A stretch of 19,679 bases of DNA from Bacilli bacterium (GTDB lineage: Bacteria > Bacillota_I > Bacilli_A > RF39 > UBA660): NCBI GenBank assembly GCA_016296185.1, contig JAEDJT010000028.1:1-19679 (forward strand). The letters run 5' to 3'. Of the stretch, positions 1 through 7,549 are shown in pieces. A program made the position numbers and the translations under genes. The stretch's first letter is position 1, and the number at the start of each line of letters is the position of its first letter. Below the pieces are notes generated by a model that was not told the origin of the DNA, searched no databases, and saw only the letters and a program-made list of their open reading frames with translations.

Positions 1-15
1 ATAAATTATAAAAAT

Positions 16-44
16 ATAATACTTGACTTTATTTAGATTGTCAT
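16..44 (-). promoter_or_regulatory. Predicted sigma-A promoter reading out of the left edge
   Basis: On the minus strand a -35 box ATGACA (39-44) is separated by 17 bases from a -10 box TATTAT (16-21). Each box is one base off consensus. It lies just beyond the terminator of the preceding gene, so it should drive a minus-strand gene starting outside the window. No coding sequence is visible in the first 44 bases. Confidence 0.55.
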
Positions 45-66
45 AAAAAAAGAAGGTTTCCCTTCT
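45..66 (-). terminator. Intrinsic terminator of the exported-protein gene
   Basis: Perfect 6-bp stem AGAAGG/CCTTCT (51-56 with 61-66) with a 4-base loop. On the minus strand it is followed by a run of seven T (45-51). The stem overlaps the TAG stop codon of the gene it ends (65-67). Confidence 0.8.
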
Positions 67-901
67 ATTTTGATATTTTTACTGTTCCTTTTTTTGTTGC
101 AGTATAGTCATGTGATAGTACAACTTTTAATCTATTTAATGCAGTATTTATCATTTCGTTTCTTGTTCTATTATATGCACATGTTTGAGGACTATCTTTT
201 CCGTTTTCATATACTCTACCAGCTTGGTTTTGCATTGTATATAATGAATCTAATAATACCTCTACATGAGAACCTGATGGTAATACTAATCCTGCAACAA
301 AACGATCTTCTGGTTGTGAATGATATGTATCACCTGGAATAGTTATATCACTCTTTTCATAAGGTGTTCCTTCTTGTTCTTCTTTTGCATCTGCTAACAC
401 TGCTTTTAATGTATCTTTACAAGCAGATGCTGCAATATTATATCCTTCAGTAGCAATAAATTGATTAACTAACTCTTCTTGAATAGCTAAAGGTACTGTT
501 AATCTATCTCTACTTTTTTTATCTTTTTTATATGTTTCAATAGCTATATCTAAATCACTTGCTGATAGTAATACATGTCTTTCTGTTAAATCAACAAAAT
601 TACAATCTAAATCTAAATCGTGTAGTTCTTCAGATATTTTTAAGTAATGTTCTAGTGTTTCTACATCTCCAATAGCTGATTTATTTAAATCATCTGTTAT
701 ATCTGAAACTCCATTGTATTCTGTTATTACTTCATTTACTGTGCTATTTTTAATGTGATTAGTTTCTTTTGCACTTGTAGCTGCATAGGCCATCATTGGA
801 ATAGCAGTTACTAATGCAGCTGTTCCAATTAATGCTCTTAATCCCATTTTACGATGTTTTCTAATAGCATTAGGATTTATTTTTAAATTACTAATTTTCA
901 T
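65..901 (-). CDS. Exported protein of unknown function
   Basis: This is a 278-residue protein I do not recognise. It has a basic N-terminus (residues 1-18, several Lys/Arg) and a hydrophobic stretch at about 20-38 ending in MMAYAATS, which looks like a signal peptide with an AxA-type cleavage site near residue 41. The mature part is hydrophilic, mostly predicted helical, with three cysteines (in DLDCNF, SACKDT and QTCAYN) and no repeat or cell-wall anchor. The start is supported by AGGGAGTG about 8 bases upstream of the ATG. It has its own extended -10 promoter and terminator, so it is probably monocistronic. An extracellular role is inferred from the signal peptide only; a membrane-tethered form is possible if the signal is not cleaved. 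Confidence 0.75.
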   Translation of the reverse strand: MKISNLKINPNAIRKHRKMGLRALIGTAALVTAIPMMAYAATSAKETNHIKNSTVNEVITEYNGVSDITDDLNKSAIGDVETLEHYLKISEELHDLDLDCNFVDLTERHVLLSASDLDIAIETYKKDKKSRDRLTVPLAIQEELVNQFIATEGYNIAASACKDTLKAVLADAKEEQEGTPYEKSDITIPGDTYHSQPEDRFVAGLVLPSGSHVEVLLDSLYTMQNQAGRVYENGKDSPQTCAYNRTRNEMINTALNRLKVVLSHDYTATKKGTVKISK

Positions 902-923
902 TTGTTACACTCCCTACTTTTTA

Positions 924-932
924 ATTATACCA
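924..932 (-). promoter_or_regulatory. Extended -10 promoter for the exported-protein gene
   Basis: The minus strand reads TGGTATAAT, an exact TATAAT with the TGn extension. No good -35 is present: its expected position falls within the terminator stem of the upstream MMPL gene. The predicted transcript starts near 917, leaving a leader of about 16 bases that holds only the ribosome binding site. Confidence 0.65.
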
Positions 933-933
933 T

Positions 934-964
934 AAAAAAAGATAAAAGTTATTCTTTTATCTTT
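934..964 (-). terminator. Intrinsic terminator of the MMPL transporter gene
   Basis: Perfect 11-bp stem AAAGATAAAAG/CTTTTATCTTT (938-948 with 954-964) with a 5-base loop, followed on the minus strand by a T-run (934-940). The TAA stop of the MMPL gene lies in the loop, so the stem also encodes the Lys-rich last residues of the protein. Confidence 0.85.
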
Positions 965-3900
965 TTAGTTTTAATTTCTTTATAATAACCTTTTCTACAA
1001 ATTAATTTATCTGTAGCAGCTAATATACCTGGTAATACTAATAGAATTAATAGTACTGCAGCAAATGTACCTTGTGATATTGTTTCGCATATTTTTGCAG
1101 CTATTGCTGATGCAAAATTAGCTACTACTAAAGTTACTATCATTAATATTAATGATGAACTTAGTATTGTATGAATTGATCTATTATAAGCATTTACTAT
1201 TGAATCTTTTATACCCATTTTTAATCTTGATTCTCTATAATATGATGTATATACAATTGCATAATCTATAGTTGCTCCCATTAATATTGCTTGAACTATT
1301 AATAATGCAATAAAGTATACTGTTCCACCTGTAATAGATATTGTACTCATTGTTACATATACTGCACATTGAATAATTAATACTAATACAAATGGTATTA
1401 TTAAATCTTTAAATGTTATAGCTACTACTACAAAGATAAAGATCATTGTTAATATTGTTATTTTATTTAATTCATCATTAAATGTTTTACTCATTTCTAC
1501 TGCCATAGGTGAATTACCTACTATATAGATACCTTCATTATCACCTAAATCTTTTTCTAATTTTTCTACAAATTCATATGTTTCCTCATTTTCAGAATCA
1601 TATTTTGTATTTAGTACTACTCTTGAATATTTATCAGATACTATTAAATTTTTAGAATTATTAATTTTGTTATAACCTTTATTAATTGTATCTCTTTTAT
1701 CTTTTGAAATGAAATCATCAAATAATTTGTCTTTTAAAATATCATCATGTAAATATGTAATGAACTCTTCAACTGTTAAATTCCATTCATTATTGTATTC
1801 TTTAACACTTCCATAATACAAGAATACTAAATCTACAAGATTTTCATCTAGGTCATCTGATAATACTGATAATGATGCATATAATTCTGAAGGATTATAT
1901 TTTGTACCATTTATTGAAGCATTAATTATTGCTTTAATAGTTGTTAATTTTTTTATTTGATCTTCTGTAAAGTTTTCAGCATATTTTGTATTAGTTGCCA
2001 TATCATCAACAATAATTGATACAAATTCTTTTAATGATATATCATTATTTTCTTTTAAGTATTTAGAATCATATAATGATAATACTAATTTTATTGTTTC
2101 ACTATCTGTATTTAATATTTTTGCTATATCATATGCATTATATTTAGTGTTATTTAATGAACTAGTCATTACAGTTTTAACTAAATTTAATGTATTTAAT
2201 GTTTCTTTATTTATAGATGATTTTAATAATTTATTATCTTTATTATCTAATATTAAATTAACAAATTCTAATGGTGATAAAGATGTATTTGAATGATTGT
2301 AATCATATAATCCATATATACTCTTTGTAATATTTTTATCTACGCCTATTAGAGTAGCTATTTCTTTATAGTTATATTTTGTATTAGTGTTATTAACAAT
2401 GTTAGTAGCTAGTAATAACATACTATTATTATTTCCTAAAGAGTTTTTTATCATTTCATCAGTAGAATGATTATTTATAAAATTAATAATTTCTTTTACA
2501 CTCTTTGTATCATTTTTTGATAATGCTTGATAGTTATATAAACTATATAACATTTTTGTTTGATCGCTACTAATTGGTTTTAATGTACTTAAGACATTCG
2601 CAATTTCTTCATAATTATATTGATTATTTGAAATGAACATAATAGCTTGAGCTTGTTTTAATGAAATTATTTTTTCTTCTGTAAGACTGGCTGTTATTTT
2701 TGAATCATTAGCTGTATATCTATCTAAAATAAATGTAATTAATTCATTAATACTTATTTTATTTGTTTTATTTAATGTCGCAATAGTTGCATCATTTAAT
2801 GAATATAATGTTGCTACTGTAGTTGAATCCATAGATACAAATGAAGCCATATTTGTAAAATTCATTTTTGTATCTTGATTAGCAATTATTATTGCAGCTG
2901 TTTTAACATCTTGATCTTGTGAATTAATTCCACCACATTCATTAATAAATTCGCTTATAGTCATTTCTGTAACGTTAGCTTGACCATAAACATTTTCGAT
3001 TGTTTGTTGTGGTTTATTTAATGTTACTGACATTGTTTGTGCATTTAATTTTATGTTTGTTAATTCTTTATTACTTAATTGTTGTAGTTTCATTAAACTT
3101 GCTACTTTTTCACTAGTAAACATATTTTTATAAGTTTCATTATCTTTTAATGATAATGCTAAATTAGCAAATTCATTTAATGTCATTTCTGTATTTGATA
3201 CTTGATTATTTAACATGTAATTATAAATATATAATGTTTTTATTGTTTCATTATCAAATCCGTAATTAGATAATATATTGTACATTGTTTCGTAATCAAC
3301 TTTAGTATTTATTAAAGTATTATTACTAAATGTTTGTAATTTATTAATAATATCATTATCTATACTACTTACATATGATTCATATGTACTATTATTTTTT
3401 AATACACTTAAAAAGTTAGCAAATTCATTTAATGTCATTTTTGTATTAGGTGTATTTTCTAAATAATATGAATAGAAATATAATAATTCTGTTTTATTTG
3501 AATCAATATTTATTCCTAAACTATTTAATACAGCAGTTAATTGTTGTGCATTATATTTTGTATTTATTTTGTTTTCATCACTTAGTATTTGTAATAATGT
3601 TAATGATTTAATTGTTTCTTCATTAAACATATTTTTATATGATTCATTATCTTTTAATGATAGTGCTAAATTAGCAAATGCATTTAATGTCATTTTAGTA
3701 TTTGAATCAATAGTTGTTCTATAGAATAAAAATAATTGTGAAACTAATGATTTATCAATACCAAATGTTTTTGAAATTTCATCTGCAGTCATTTCTTTAT
3801 TAATTATATTATTATCAATAAATGGTTTTAATTTTTCTAAAGATTCTTTAGTTTCATTATCTAAACTTGATGAATATTCAGGATCATTAGCTACTTCATC

Positions 3901-5529
3901 TAACATAAAATTTACAAAATCTTTTATAGTAATTTTAGTATTTAAGTTTTGACTATTATAATATAGTAAAATCTTTGCAGCATCTTGTTCTTCTAAATCT
4001 AATATATTTGATATTTCACTAATTGTTCTTTGTTGATTAATATTATTTGCTGTTGTGAAATTAGTTAATTTATCTATATTAGCTTTTGAATTATCATCTA
4101 AGTTAGAAGATAAATCTTTATTTGTATAAATATCTGTTTTTATAAATGATACAAATTCATTGAATGTCATTTTATTATTTGTATCTTTAGTATAGTAATT
4201 ATAGTAAATTAATTTAATTAAATAATCTTCAATATCTGTGTTTTGACCTAATTCTGTAAATTTATTATTTAATTCGTTATAAGCTAGTTTTTCATTAATA
4301 GTATTTGAATAACATAATACTTGATCTATTTTCTCATCTTTTTCTAGTTCTTTACAATATGATGAAATAATATCTTCATATTTGTTTTCATATACTATTG
4401 CTATTTGATTTGTTTCTTTAAATACTTGTCCAACTTTATCTTGTTCAGAACCAGTATATGTTATACCAACATTTCCTTTTAGTAAGAATGCTGTTACGAA
4501 TAATATAATGATTGCAATTAATTGACCATATCTAGTTTTATAACTGAAATTGCCTAATTTAGTTAAATTAAAGTGAATAGATGTTTTTTTTGTCTTTGCT
4601 ATTAAATCATCAAATATTAGTAATAATGCTGGTAAACAGAAGAATATACAAATTAGAGATAATACTACACCTTTTGCTAATACGATTCCTAAGTCTCTAC
4701 CAATTGTAAAACTCATAAATACTAATGCTAATAAACCTACTACTGTAGTTATTGAACTACTTGAAATAGATTTAAATGATGCATATAAAGCTTCTTTCAT
4801 CGCTTCTATCTTATTATTATGTGTTTCTTTTTCTTGTTTATATCTATTAGATAACATTATTGAGTAATCCATTGATAATGCTAATTGTAGGATAGCAGTT
4901 ATCGAATCAGTAATTGATGATACTGAATCAAACATTATATTAGTACCTTTATTAATAAATACTGCTATTCCTATTGCTATTAAGTATAAGAATGGTTCTA
5001 AATATGATTCGCTTAATAGTATTAAAATTACCATTGCACAAGCTATAGCTAATACTACAACCCATAGTTGTAATAATGTTTTATTTTCATCATATATTGA
5101 TCCACTCATACCTGCTGTTTTATAGTTATCATTAATATAATTAAATACATTTTCTGCAGTTTTTGAATCAGAATAATCATCTACATTAACAACATATAAT
5201 GTATATTCATCTTTGTTATATTCTTCAGTATTTTCATATTCTACAGAAGATACTCCTTTGACTTCTTTTAATTCATTATATGTTTTTTCTTTTTCATTTT
5301 CAGATAAATCTTTAAACATTACATTTAGTACTGAAGTATCTTGTTTTGAAAAATCTTCATTCATAATATCATAACCTATTTTTGTTTCTGATGTTTTAGG
5401 TAGATATTTCATAATATCTTCATTTATATTAACTTTAGTATTTAGGTATAAACATGTACCTGCTAATACAGTAAAAATAGCTAAGAAGATATATCTTCCT
5501 TTAACAATAAAATCTGTTATTTTTTTCAT
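949..5529 (-). CDS. Giant MMPL/RND-family exporter with a repeat-expanded second extracellular domain
   Basis: The protein is 1526 residues. The start chosen is ATG 5529 (MKKITDF), preceded by GAGTGA about 8 bases upstream. An in-frame ATG 13 codons earlier has no ribosome binding site. The layout is MMPL: helix 1 at about 15-35, a first extracellular domain at about 40-155, helices 2-6 with the hallmark SMDYSIMLSNRYKQE, then helix 7 and a second extracellular domain. Five C-terminal helices follow, with the matching motif GATIDYAIVYTSYYRE. MMPL proteins are proton-driven exporters of lipids or hydrophobic compounds, usually 700-1100 residues. The excess here is about 870 residues of tandem helical repeats inserted in the second extracellular domain. 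It is divergent from a TetR gene across an operator array, so TetR repression is likely. The substrate is unknown. It could also move surface polymers or peptides. Confidence 0.9.
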   Translation of the reverse strand: MKKITDFIVKGRYIFLAIFTVLAGTCLYLNTKVNINEDIMKYLPKTSETKIGYDIMNEDFSKQDTSVLNVMFKDLSENEKEKTYNELKEVKGVSSVEYENTEEYNKDEYTLYVVNVDDYSDSKTAENVFNYINDNYKTAGMSGSIYDENKTLLQLWVVVLAIACAMVILILLSESYLEPFLYLIAIGIAVFINKGTNIMFDSVSSITDSITAILQLALSMDYSIMLSNRYKQEKETHNNKIEAMKEALYASFKSISSSSITTVVGLLALVFMSFTIGRDLGIVLAKGVVLSLICIFFCLPALLLIFDDLIAKTKKTSIHFNLTKLGNFSYKTRYGQLIAIIILFVTAFLLKGNVGITYTGSEQDKVGQVFKETNQIAIVYENKYEDIISSYCKELEKDEKIDQVLCYSNTINEKLAYNELNNKFTELGQNTDIEDYLIKLIYYNYYTKDTNNKMTFNEFVSFIKTDIYTNKDLSSNLDDNSKANIDKLTNFTTANNINQQRTISEISNILDLEEQDAAKILLYYNSQNLNTKITIKDFVNFMLDEVANDPEYSSSLDNETKESLEKLKPFIDNNIINKEMTADEISKTFGIDKSLVSQLFLFYRTTIDSNTKMTLNAFANLALSLKDNESYKNMFNEETIKSLTLLQILSDENKINTKYNAQQLTAVLNSLGINIDSNKTELLYFYSYYLENTPNTKMTLNEFANFLSVLKNNSTYESYVSSIDNDIINKLQTFSNNTLINTKVDYETMYNILSNYGFDNETIKTLYIYNYMLNNQVSNTEMTLNEFANLALSLKDNETYKNMFTSEKVASLMKLQQLSNKELTNIKLNAQTMSVTLNKPQQTIENVYGQANVTEMTISEFINECGGINSQDQDVKTAAIIIANQDTKMNFTNMASFVSMDSTTVATLYSLNDATIATLNKTNKISINELITFILDRYTANDSKITASLTEEKIISLKQAQAIMFISNNQYNYEEIANVLSTLKPISSDQTKMLYSLYNYQALSKNDTKSVKEIINFINNHSTDEMIKNSLGNNNSMLLLATNIVNNTNTKYNYKEIATLIGVDKNITKSIYGLYDYNHSNTSLSPLEFVNLILDNKDNKLLKSSINKETLNTLNLVKTVMTSSLNNTKYNAYDIAKILNTDSETIKLVLSLYDSKYLKENNDISLKEFVSIIVDDMATNTKYAENFTEDQIKKLTTIKAIINASINGTKYNPSELYASLSVLSDDLDENLVDLVFLYYGSVKEYNNEWNLTVEEFITYLHDDILKDKLFDDFISKDKRDTINKGYNKINNSKNLIVSDKYSRVVLNTKYDSENEETYEFVEKLEKDLGDNEGIYIVGNSPMAVEMSKTFNDELNKITILTMIFIFVVVAITFKDLIIPFVLVLIIQCAVYVTMSTISITGGTVYFIALLIVQAILMGATIDYAIVYTSYYRESRLKMGIKDSIVNAYNRSIHTILSSSLILMIVTLVVANFASAIAAKICETISQGTFAAVLLILLVLPGILAATDKLICRKGYYKEIKTKKIKE
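1717..4310 (-). repeat. About ten tandem ~80-residue helical repeats inside the MMPL protein
   Basis: Each unit opens with a (T)KYN-type turn and a helix (for example KYNAYDIAKIL, KYNYKEIATLI, KYNAQQLTAVL). A second helix with an LY.Y core follows, then a T.MTLNEF..FL-type helix and a final helix. I count ten to eleven units, of which the one near 2890-3060 is degenerate. The most similar pieces are 3118-3197 and 3625-3704. They differ at only about six of 80 bases and lie 507 bases (169 codons) apart, two units. Spacing and frame are preserved throughout. The units sit between the two halves of the second porter domain, with the second half resuming near SDKYSRVVLN. I do not recognise the repeat family. 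Confidence 0.8.
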
Positions 5530-5587
5530 TATATTCACTCTTTTCTTTTGGCTATTTCGCCTTTCCATGTGTAATTTTAGTTTAAAG

Positions 5588-5698
5588 TTTGGACATTGTA
5601 TAGGACAATTATTATGTCATTGTATAAATTTAGACATTGTTTAATATTTTGTTCAAATAATTTAGACAGTGTTCAATTTATATTTGACAATGTTTAAA
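5588..5698. promoter_or_regulatory. Predicted operator array for the TetR regulator (four sites)
   Basis: Four copies of an imperfect 17-bp palindrome of the form TTTAGACA-n-TGTTTAAA lie at 5588-5604, 5629-5645, 5661-5677 and 5682-5698. Their cores are GACATTGT, GACATTGT, GACAGTGT and GACAATGT. The centres (5596, 5637, 5669, 5690) are 41, 32 and 21 bp apart, close to 4, 3 and 2 helical turns, so all four would face the same side of the DNA. The last copy overlaps the -35 of the TetR promoter, and the first three lie upstream of the MMPL start. Binding by the TetR protein is inferred. No convincing MMPL promoter stands out, although TATACAAT occurs twice on the minus strand here. Confidence 0.6.
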
Positions 5699-5712
5699 TT
5701 TCATATTACTAT
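5684..5712 (+). promoter_or_regulatory. Promoter of the TetR gene
   Basis: A perfect -35 TTGACA (5684-5689), a 17-base spacer and a -10 TACTAT (5707-5712). The start codon lies about 23 bases past the -10. The -35 is embedded in the fourth palindrome of the operator array, which suggests autorepression. Confidence 0.7.
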
Positions 5713-5734
5713 TTGATTACCGGTGGTGATTTAT

Positions 5735-6295
5735 ATGAAAGTAAAAAATATTAATGTATCATCAAAAAGAACTGATGAAGCAATAAGAGATGCATTCGTG
5801 CAGTTGTTAAATGAAAAGAAAGAATTACAATATATATCTGTAACTGAATTAGTTAAAAGAGCTGGTATTACTAGATCTTCTTTCTATACTCATTATGAAA
5901 ATATTTATGATGTTGCAAAATGTTTTGAAGATGAAACTATGGATCTTCTATTAAAAGATATTAAAGATTTAGAAAGTTTAGAAGATGCTTATAACTATAT
6001 TGATACAATTATCAGTTATTTAAAAGAAAATGAAGAAAAATATAGAATGTTAATTTCTACTGATGAAACTATGTTATTTTTTGAACGTATAAGAAAACCT
6101 TCTGTAGATAGAATATATGATATGTTAGTTAAAAATGGTAAGAACTCACCTACTTTAAAAATTGATGTAGAATTTTTAGTAGATGGAATATTCTTACAAT
6201 TTGTTTTATATTTTAGAAATAATAATACTGACTATTCGTTAGAAGTATTAAGTAGTTGTATTAAAAATTGGATTAATAAACTATTCTTTTTATAA
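5735..6295 (+). CDS. TetR/AcrR-family transcriptional regulator
   Basis: The protein is 186 residues from ATG 5735, preceded by GGTGGTGAT four bases upstream, a near-perfect ribosome binding site. An in-frame GTG four codons earlier lies inside that site and is rejected. The N-terminal helix-turn-helix spans about residues 35-56 (SVTELVKRAGITRSSFYTHY) and carries the family hallmark RSSFYTHYEN. The C-terminal 130 residues are the helical ligand-binding and dimerisation part, a normal length for the family. It is divergent from the MMPL exporter and separated from it by the palindrome array. The usual arrangement is a TetR repressor of a drug or lipid exporter relieved by the substrate, which is inferred here. 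It is the only plus-strand gene in the window. Confidence 0.9.
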   Translation: MKVKNINVSSKRTDEAIRDAFVQLLNEKKELQYISVTELVKRAGITRSSFYTHYENIYDVAKCFEDETMDLLLKDIKDLESLEDAYNYIDTIISYLKENEEKYRMLISTDETMLFFERIRKPSVDRIYDMLVKNGKNSPTLKIDVEFLVDGIFLQFVLYFRNNNTDYSLEVLSSCIKNWINKLFFL

Positions 6296-6328
6296 AAAAA
6301 ACAATTGGAAAAAACCAATTGTTTTTTT
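6294..6328. terminator. Bidirectional terminator shared by two convergent genes
   Basis: Near-perfect palindrome: AAAAAAACAATTGG (6295-6308) pairs with CCAATTGTTTTTTT (6315-6328) around an A6 loop. It gives a T-run on either strand. The TAA of the plus-strand TetR gene (6293-6295) and the TAA of the minus-strand gene (6327-6329) sit at its two outer edges, so one element ends both genes. Confidence 0.85.
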
Positions 6329-6512
6329 ATAAGAATAAATCTATTAATTCTAAAACTACTACAGCTATACTACAAACAAATACTAGTTTTATTATTAGAC
6401 TAATAATTTCAGGTTTATGATTATCTTTTTTACTATAAATAAATGCAAATATCATTAAAAGTATATTTATTAATGCAATTACTAAACCTATAATACTTAT
6501 TACACTTTTCAT
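6327..6512 (-). CDS. Small two-helix membrane protein
   Basis: A 61-residue protein with two hydrophobic segments (about 3-26 and 39-60), joined by a basic loop YSKKDNHK. This suggests a hairpin with both ends outside and the loop inside. I do not recognise it. The start is well supported by AGGTGAT three bases before the ATG. That ribosome binding site contains the TGA stop of the upstream hydrolase gene, only four bases away, so translation of the two is probably coupled. It ends in the bidirectional terminator. It may partner the hydrolase at the membrane, but nothing in the sequence proves this. Confidence 0.75.
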   Translation of the reverse strand: MKSVISIIGLVIALINILLMIFAFIYSKKDNHKPEIISLIIKLVFVCSIAVVVLELIDLFL

Positions 6513-6516
6513 ATTA

Positions 6517-7035
6517 TCACCTATATTCTCTTAAATATCCTCGATATATCATTTTATTACTTTTTATTTTAACAAAATCTTCAGGTTTTATTAATTCAGG
6601 TAGATTAAAATCAATACTAGATTTATCTAATACATGTTTTACGAATTCTGCACAGTAAAAACTATATTTTTGTTCTATTTTCAAATGAACACCTGTAGCA
6701 AATAATCCTATTATATTGAATTTATATTTCTTTTTATTTTTTTCAATATCCATAATATGATATTCGAGGCTTTTGTATTGTTCATCTGTTATTTCTACTT
6801 CATATATTTCAGATACTGTATTTTTAAATCTTTTATATGTTCCTTTTTTGGGAGATTCATGAACAAATCCAGCTAGTATTGGATTATATGGATGTAATCT
6901 TCCAAAGGAATACATTCTTTTTAATTCTTTATCTAAAGATATAGATACATGGGAATAGTTATTATTTGTATATACTTTAACCATTCTCGATAATATGGTA
7001 CCTGTAAAAGAAACTACAAAATATATTTTCTTCAT
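6517..7035 (-). CDS. Permuted NlpC/P60-like (YiiX/YaeF-type) papain-fold hydrolase
   Basis: 172 residues. The catalytic order is that of the circularly permuted NlpC/P60 group: an early histidine in NYSHVSISLD (His29) and a late cysteine in YSFYCAEFVKH (Cys128). These enzymes cut amide or thioester bonds in cell-wall peptides, lipids or similar substrates. There is no signal peptide or membrane helix (MKKIYFVVSFTG is a beta strand), so it appears cytosolic or membrane-peripheral. The start is supported by AGGTGATAGT before the ATG. It has its own extended -10 promoter and is co-transcribed with the two-helix membrane protein. It ends in tandem stops TGA-TAA. The substrate is not predictable. 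Confidence 0.75.
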   Translation of the reverse strand: MKKIYFVVSFTGTILSRMVKVYTNNNYSHVSISLDKELKRMYSFGRLHPYNPILAGFVHESPKKGTYKRFKNTVSEIYEVEITDEQYKSLEYHIMDIEKNKKKYKFNIIGLFATGVHLKIEQKYSFYCAEFVKHVLDKSSIDFNLPELIKPEDFVKIKSNKMIYRGYLREYR

Positions 7036-7050
7036 ACTATCACCTATTTA

Positions 7051-7059
7051 ATTGTAACA
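7051..7059 (-). promoter_or_regulatory. Extended -10 promoter for the hydrolase gene pair
   Basis: The minus strand reads TGTTACAAT, a -10 one base off consensus with the TGn extension. It follows directly on the T-run of the terminator of the MraZ-like gene. The -35 position falls inside that terminator stem. Confidence 0.5.
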
Positions 7060-7086
7060 AAAAAATAGTAGTATTCCTACTATTTT
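7059..7086 (-). terminator. Intrinsic terminator of the MraZ-like gene
   Basis: Perfect 10-bp stem AAAATAGTAG/CTACTATTTT (7062-7071 with 7077-7086), 5-base loop, and a T-run on the minus strand at 7059-7065. The TAA stop of the gene (7085-7087) is part of the stem. Confidence 0.8.
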
Positions 7087-7519
7087 AATGATCATTTTTT
7101 AATTTTAAATAAGTTGCTTCATCTTTATAGATGTCTAATCTATCTTCGTGACCAACTGCAAATACTTCTTTTTCAAAGTCTAATGTTTCAATTACTTTTT
7201 TAGGAATTAGTATTCTTTTTTGTTGATCTATTTTTGTTTCTTCAATACATCTACTTCCATATAGTAATCTTCTTATATCTCTAATTCTTTTTAATTTATT
7301 TTCGTCTTTTTTGTAGTTAGATGATATTAATGCTTCTTCTATTTGATTTAGTTTTATTTCCATAGATACTATATGACCTATAATAAGTTTTTCTTTTAAT
7401 AAACCATACATAAGTAATAATTCATCGTCTGGTTCTCTAAAAGTAAATTCTGGTAATACTATTCTACTTTTGTTAACTTTTATAGTAGTTTGACCTATTA
7501 TTTCATTTTCTCCAAACAA
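7085..7519 (-). CDS. MraZ-like double SpoVT/AbrB-fold DNA-binding protein
   Basis: The protein is 144 residues from a TTG start at 7519. That start gives MFGENEIIG, matching the MFxGEY beginning of MraZ and its usual length of about 143. GGGGTGAT lies four bases before it. A GTG three codons upstream lies inside that site and is rejected. The C-terminal half is the clearer match: GSRCIEETKIDQQKRILIP, then LDFEKEVFAVGHEDRLDIY. This mirrors the second MraZ half (D-x-QGRI-x-IP, then V-x-VG-x-x-DRIEIW). The N-terminal half (IKVNKSRIVLP) is a degenerate copy. Classical MraZ is a nucleoid-associated repressor heading the division and cell-wall cluster. Here no rsmH/mraW or fts gene follows, so this is probably a paralogue with another target. 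It has its own promoter and terminator. Confidence 0.7.
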   Translation of the reverse strand: MFGENEIIGQTTIKVNKSRIVLPEFTFREPDDELLLMYGLLKEKLIIGHIVSMEIKLNQIEEALISSNYKKDENKLKRIRDIRRLLYGSRCIEETKIDQQKRILIPKKVIETLDFEKEVFAVGHEDRLDIYKDEATYLKLKNDH

Positions 7520-7520
7520 A

Positions 7521-7549
7521 AATATCACCCCTCTTTATAGGATGATATT
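7521..7549 (-). promoter_or_regulatory. Inverted repeat covering the MraZ-like gene's ribosome binding site
   Basis: On the minus strand AATATCATCCT (7549-7539) can pair with GGGGTGATATT (7531-7521). This gives 11 pairs including two G-U, around the 7-base loop ATAAAGA. The 3' arm contains the whole GGGGTGAT ribosome binding site and ends one base before the TTG start. The gene's own promoter should begin transcription near 7540, so only read-through RNA from the cupin operon would carry the full 5' arm. The same palindrome could also be a protein-binding site. Confidence 0.5.

Noticed and set aside
70..342. Plus-strand frame opposite the exported-protein gene
   Set aside because: It is a hydrophobic shadow of the well-supported minus-strand gene, with no ribosome binding site. 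The same holds for plus-strand frames at 7542-7991, 10775-11095, 13183-13635, 14145-14480, 15223-15441, 17710-18051, 18103-18351, 18683-18907 and 18898-19230.
1717..4310. EF-hand calcium-binding repeats in the MMPL insert
   Set aside because: Stretches such as NTKMTLNEF recall the end of an EF-hand, but the D-x-D-x-D-G spacing and glycine are missing in all units, so calcium binding is not supported.
5530..5568. Upstream ATG for the MMPL gene
   Set aside because: The ATG at 5568 has no ribosome binding site and adds a polar stretch. The ATG at 5529 follows GAGTGA at a good distance and starts a typical basic, then hydrophobic N-terminus.
7085..7519. Start of the division and cell-wall (dcw) cluster
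   Set aside because: A MraZ-like gene is present, but it is followed by its own terminator and by unrelated genes; no rsmH, ftsL or penicillin-binding protein is seen.
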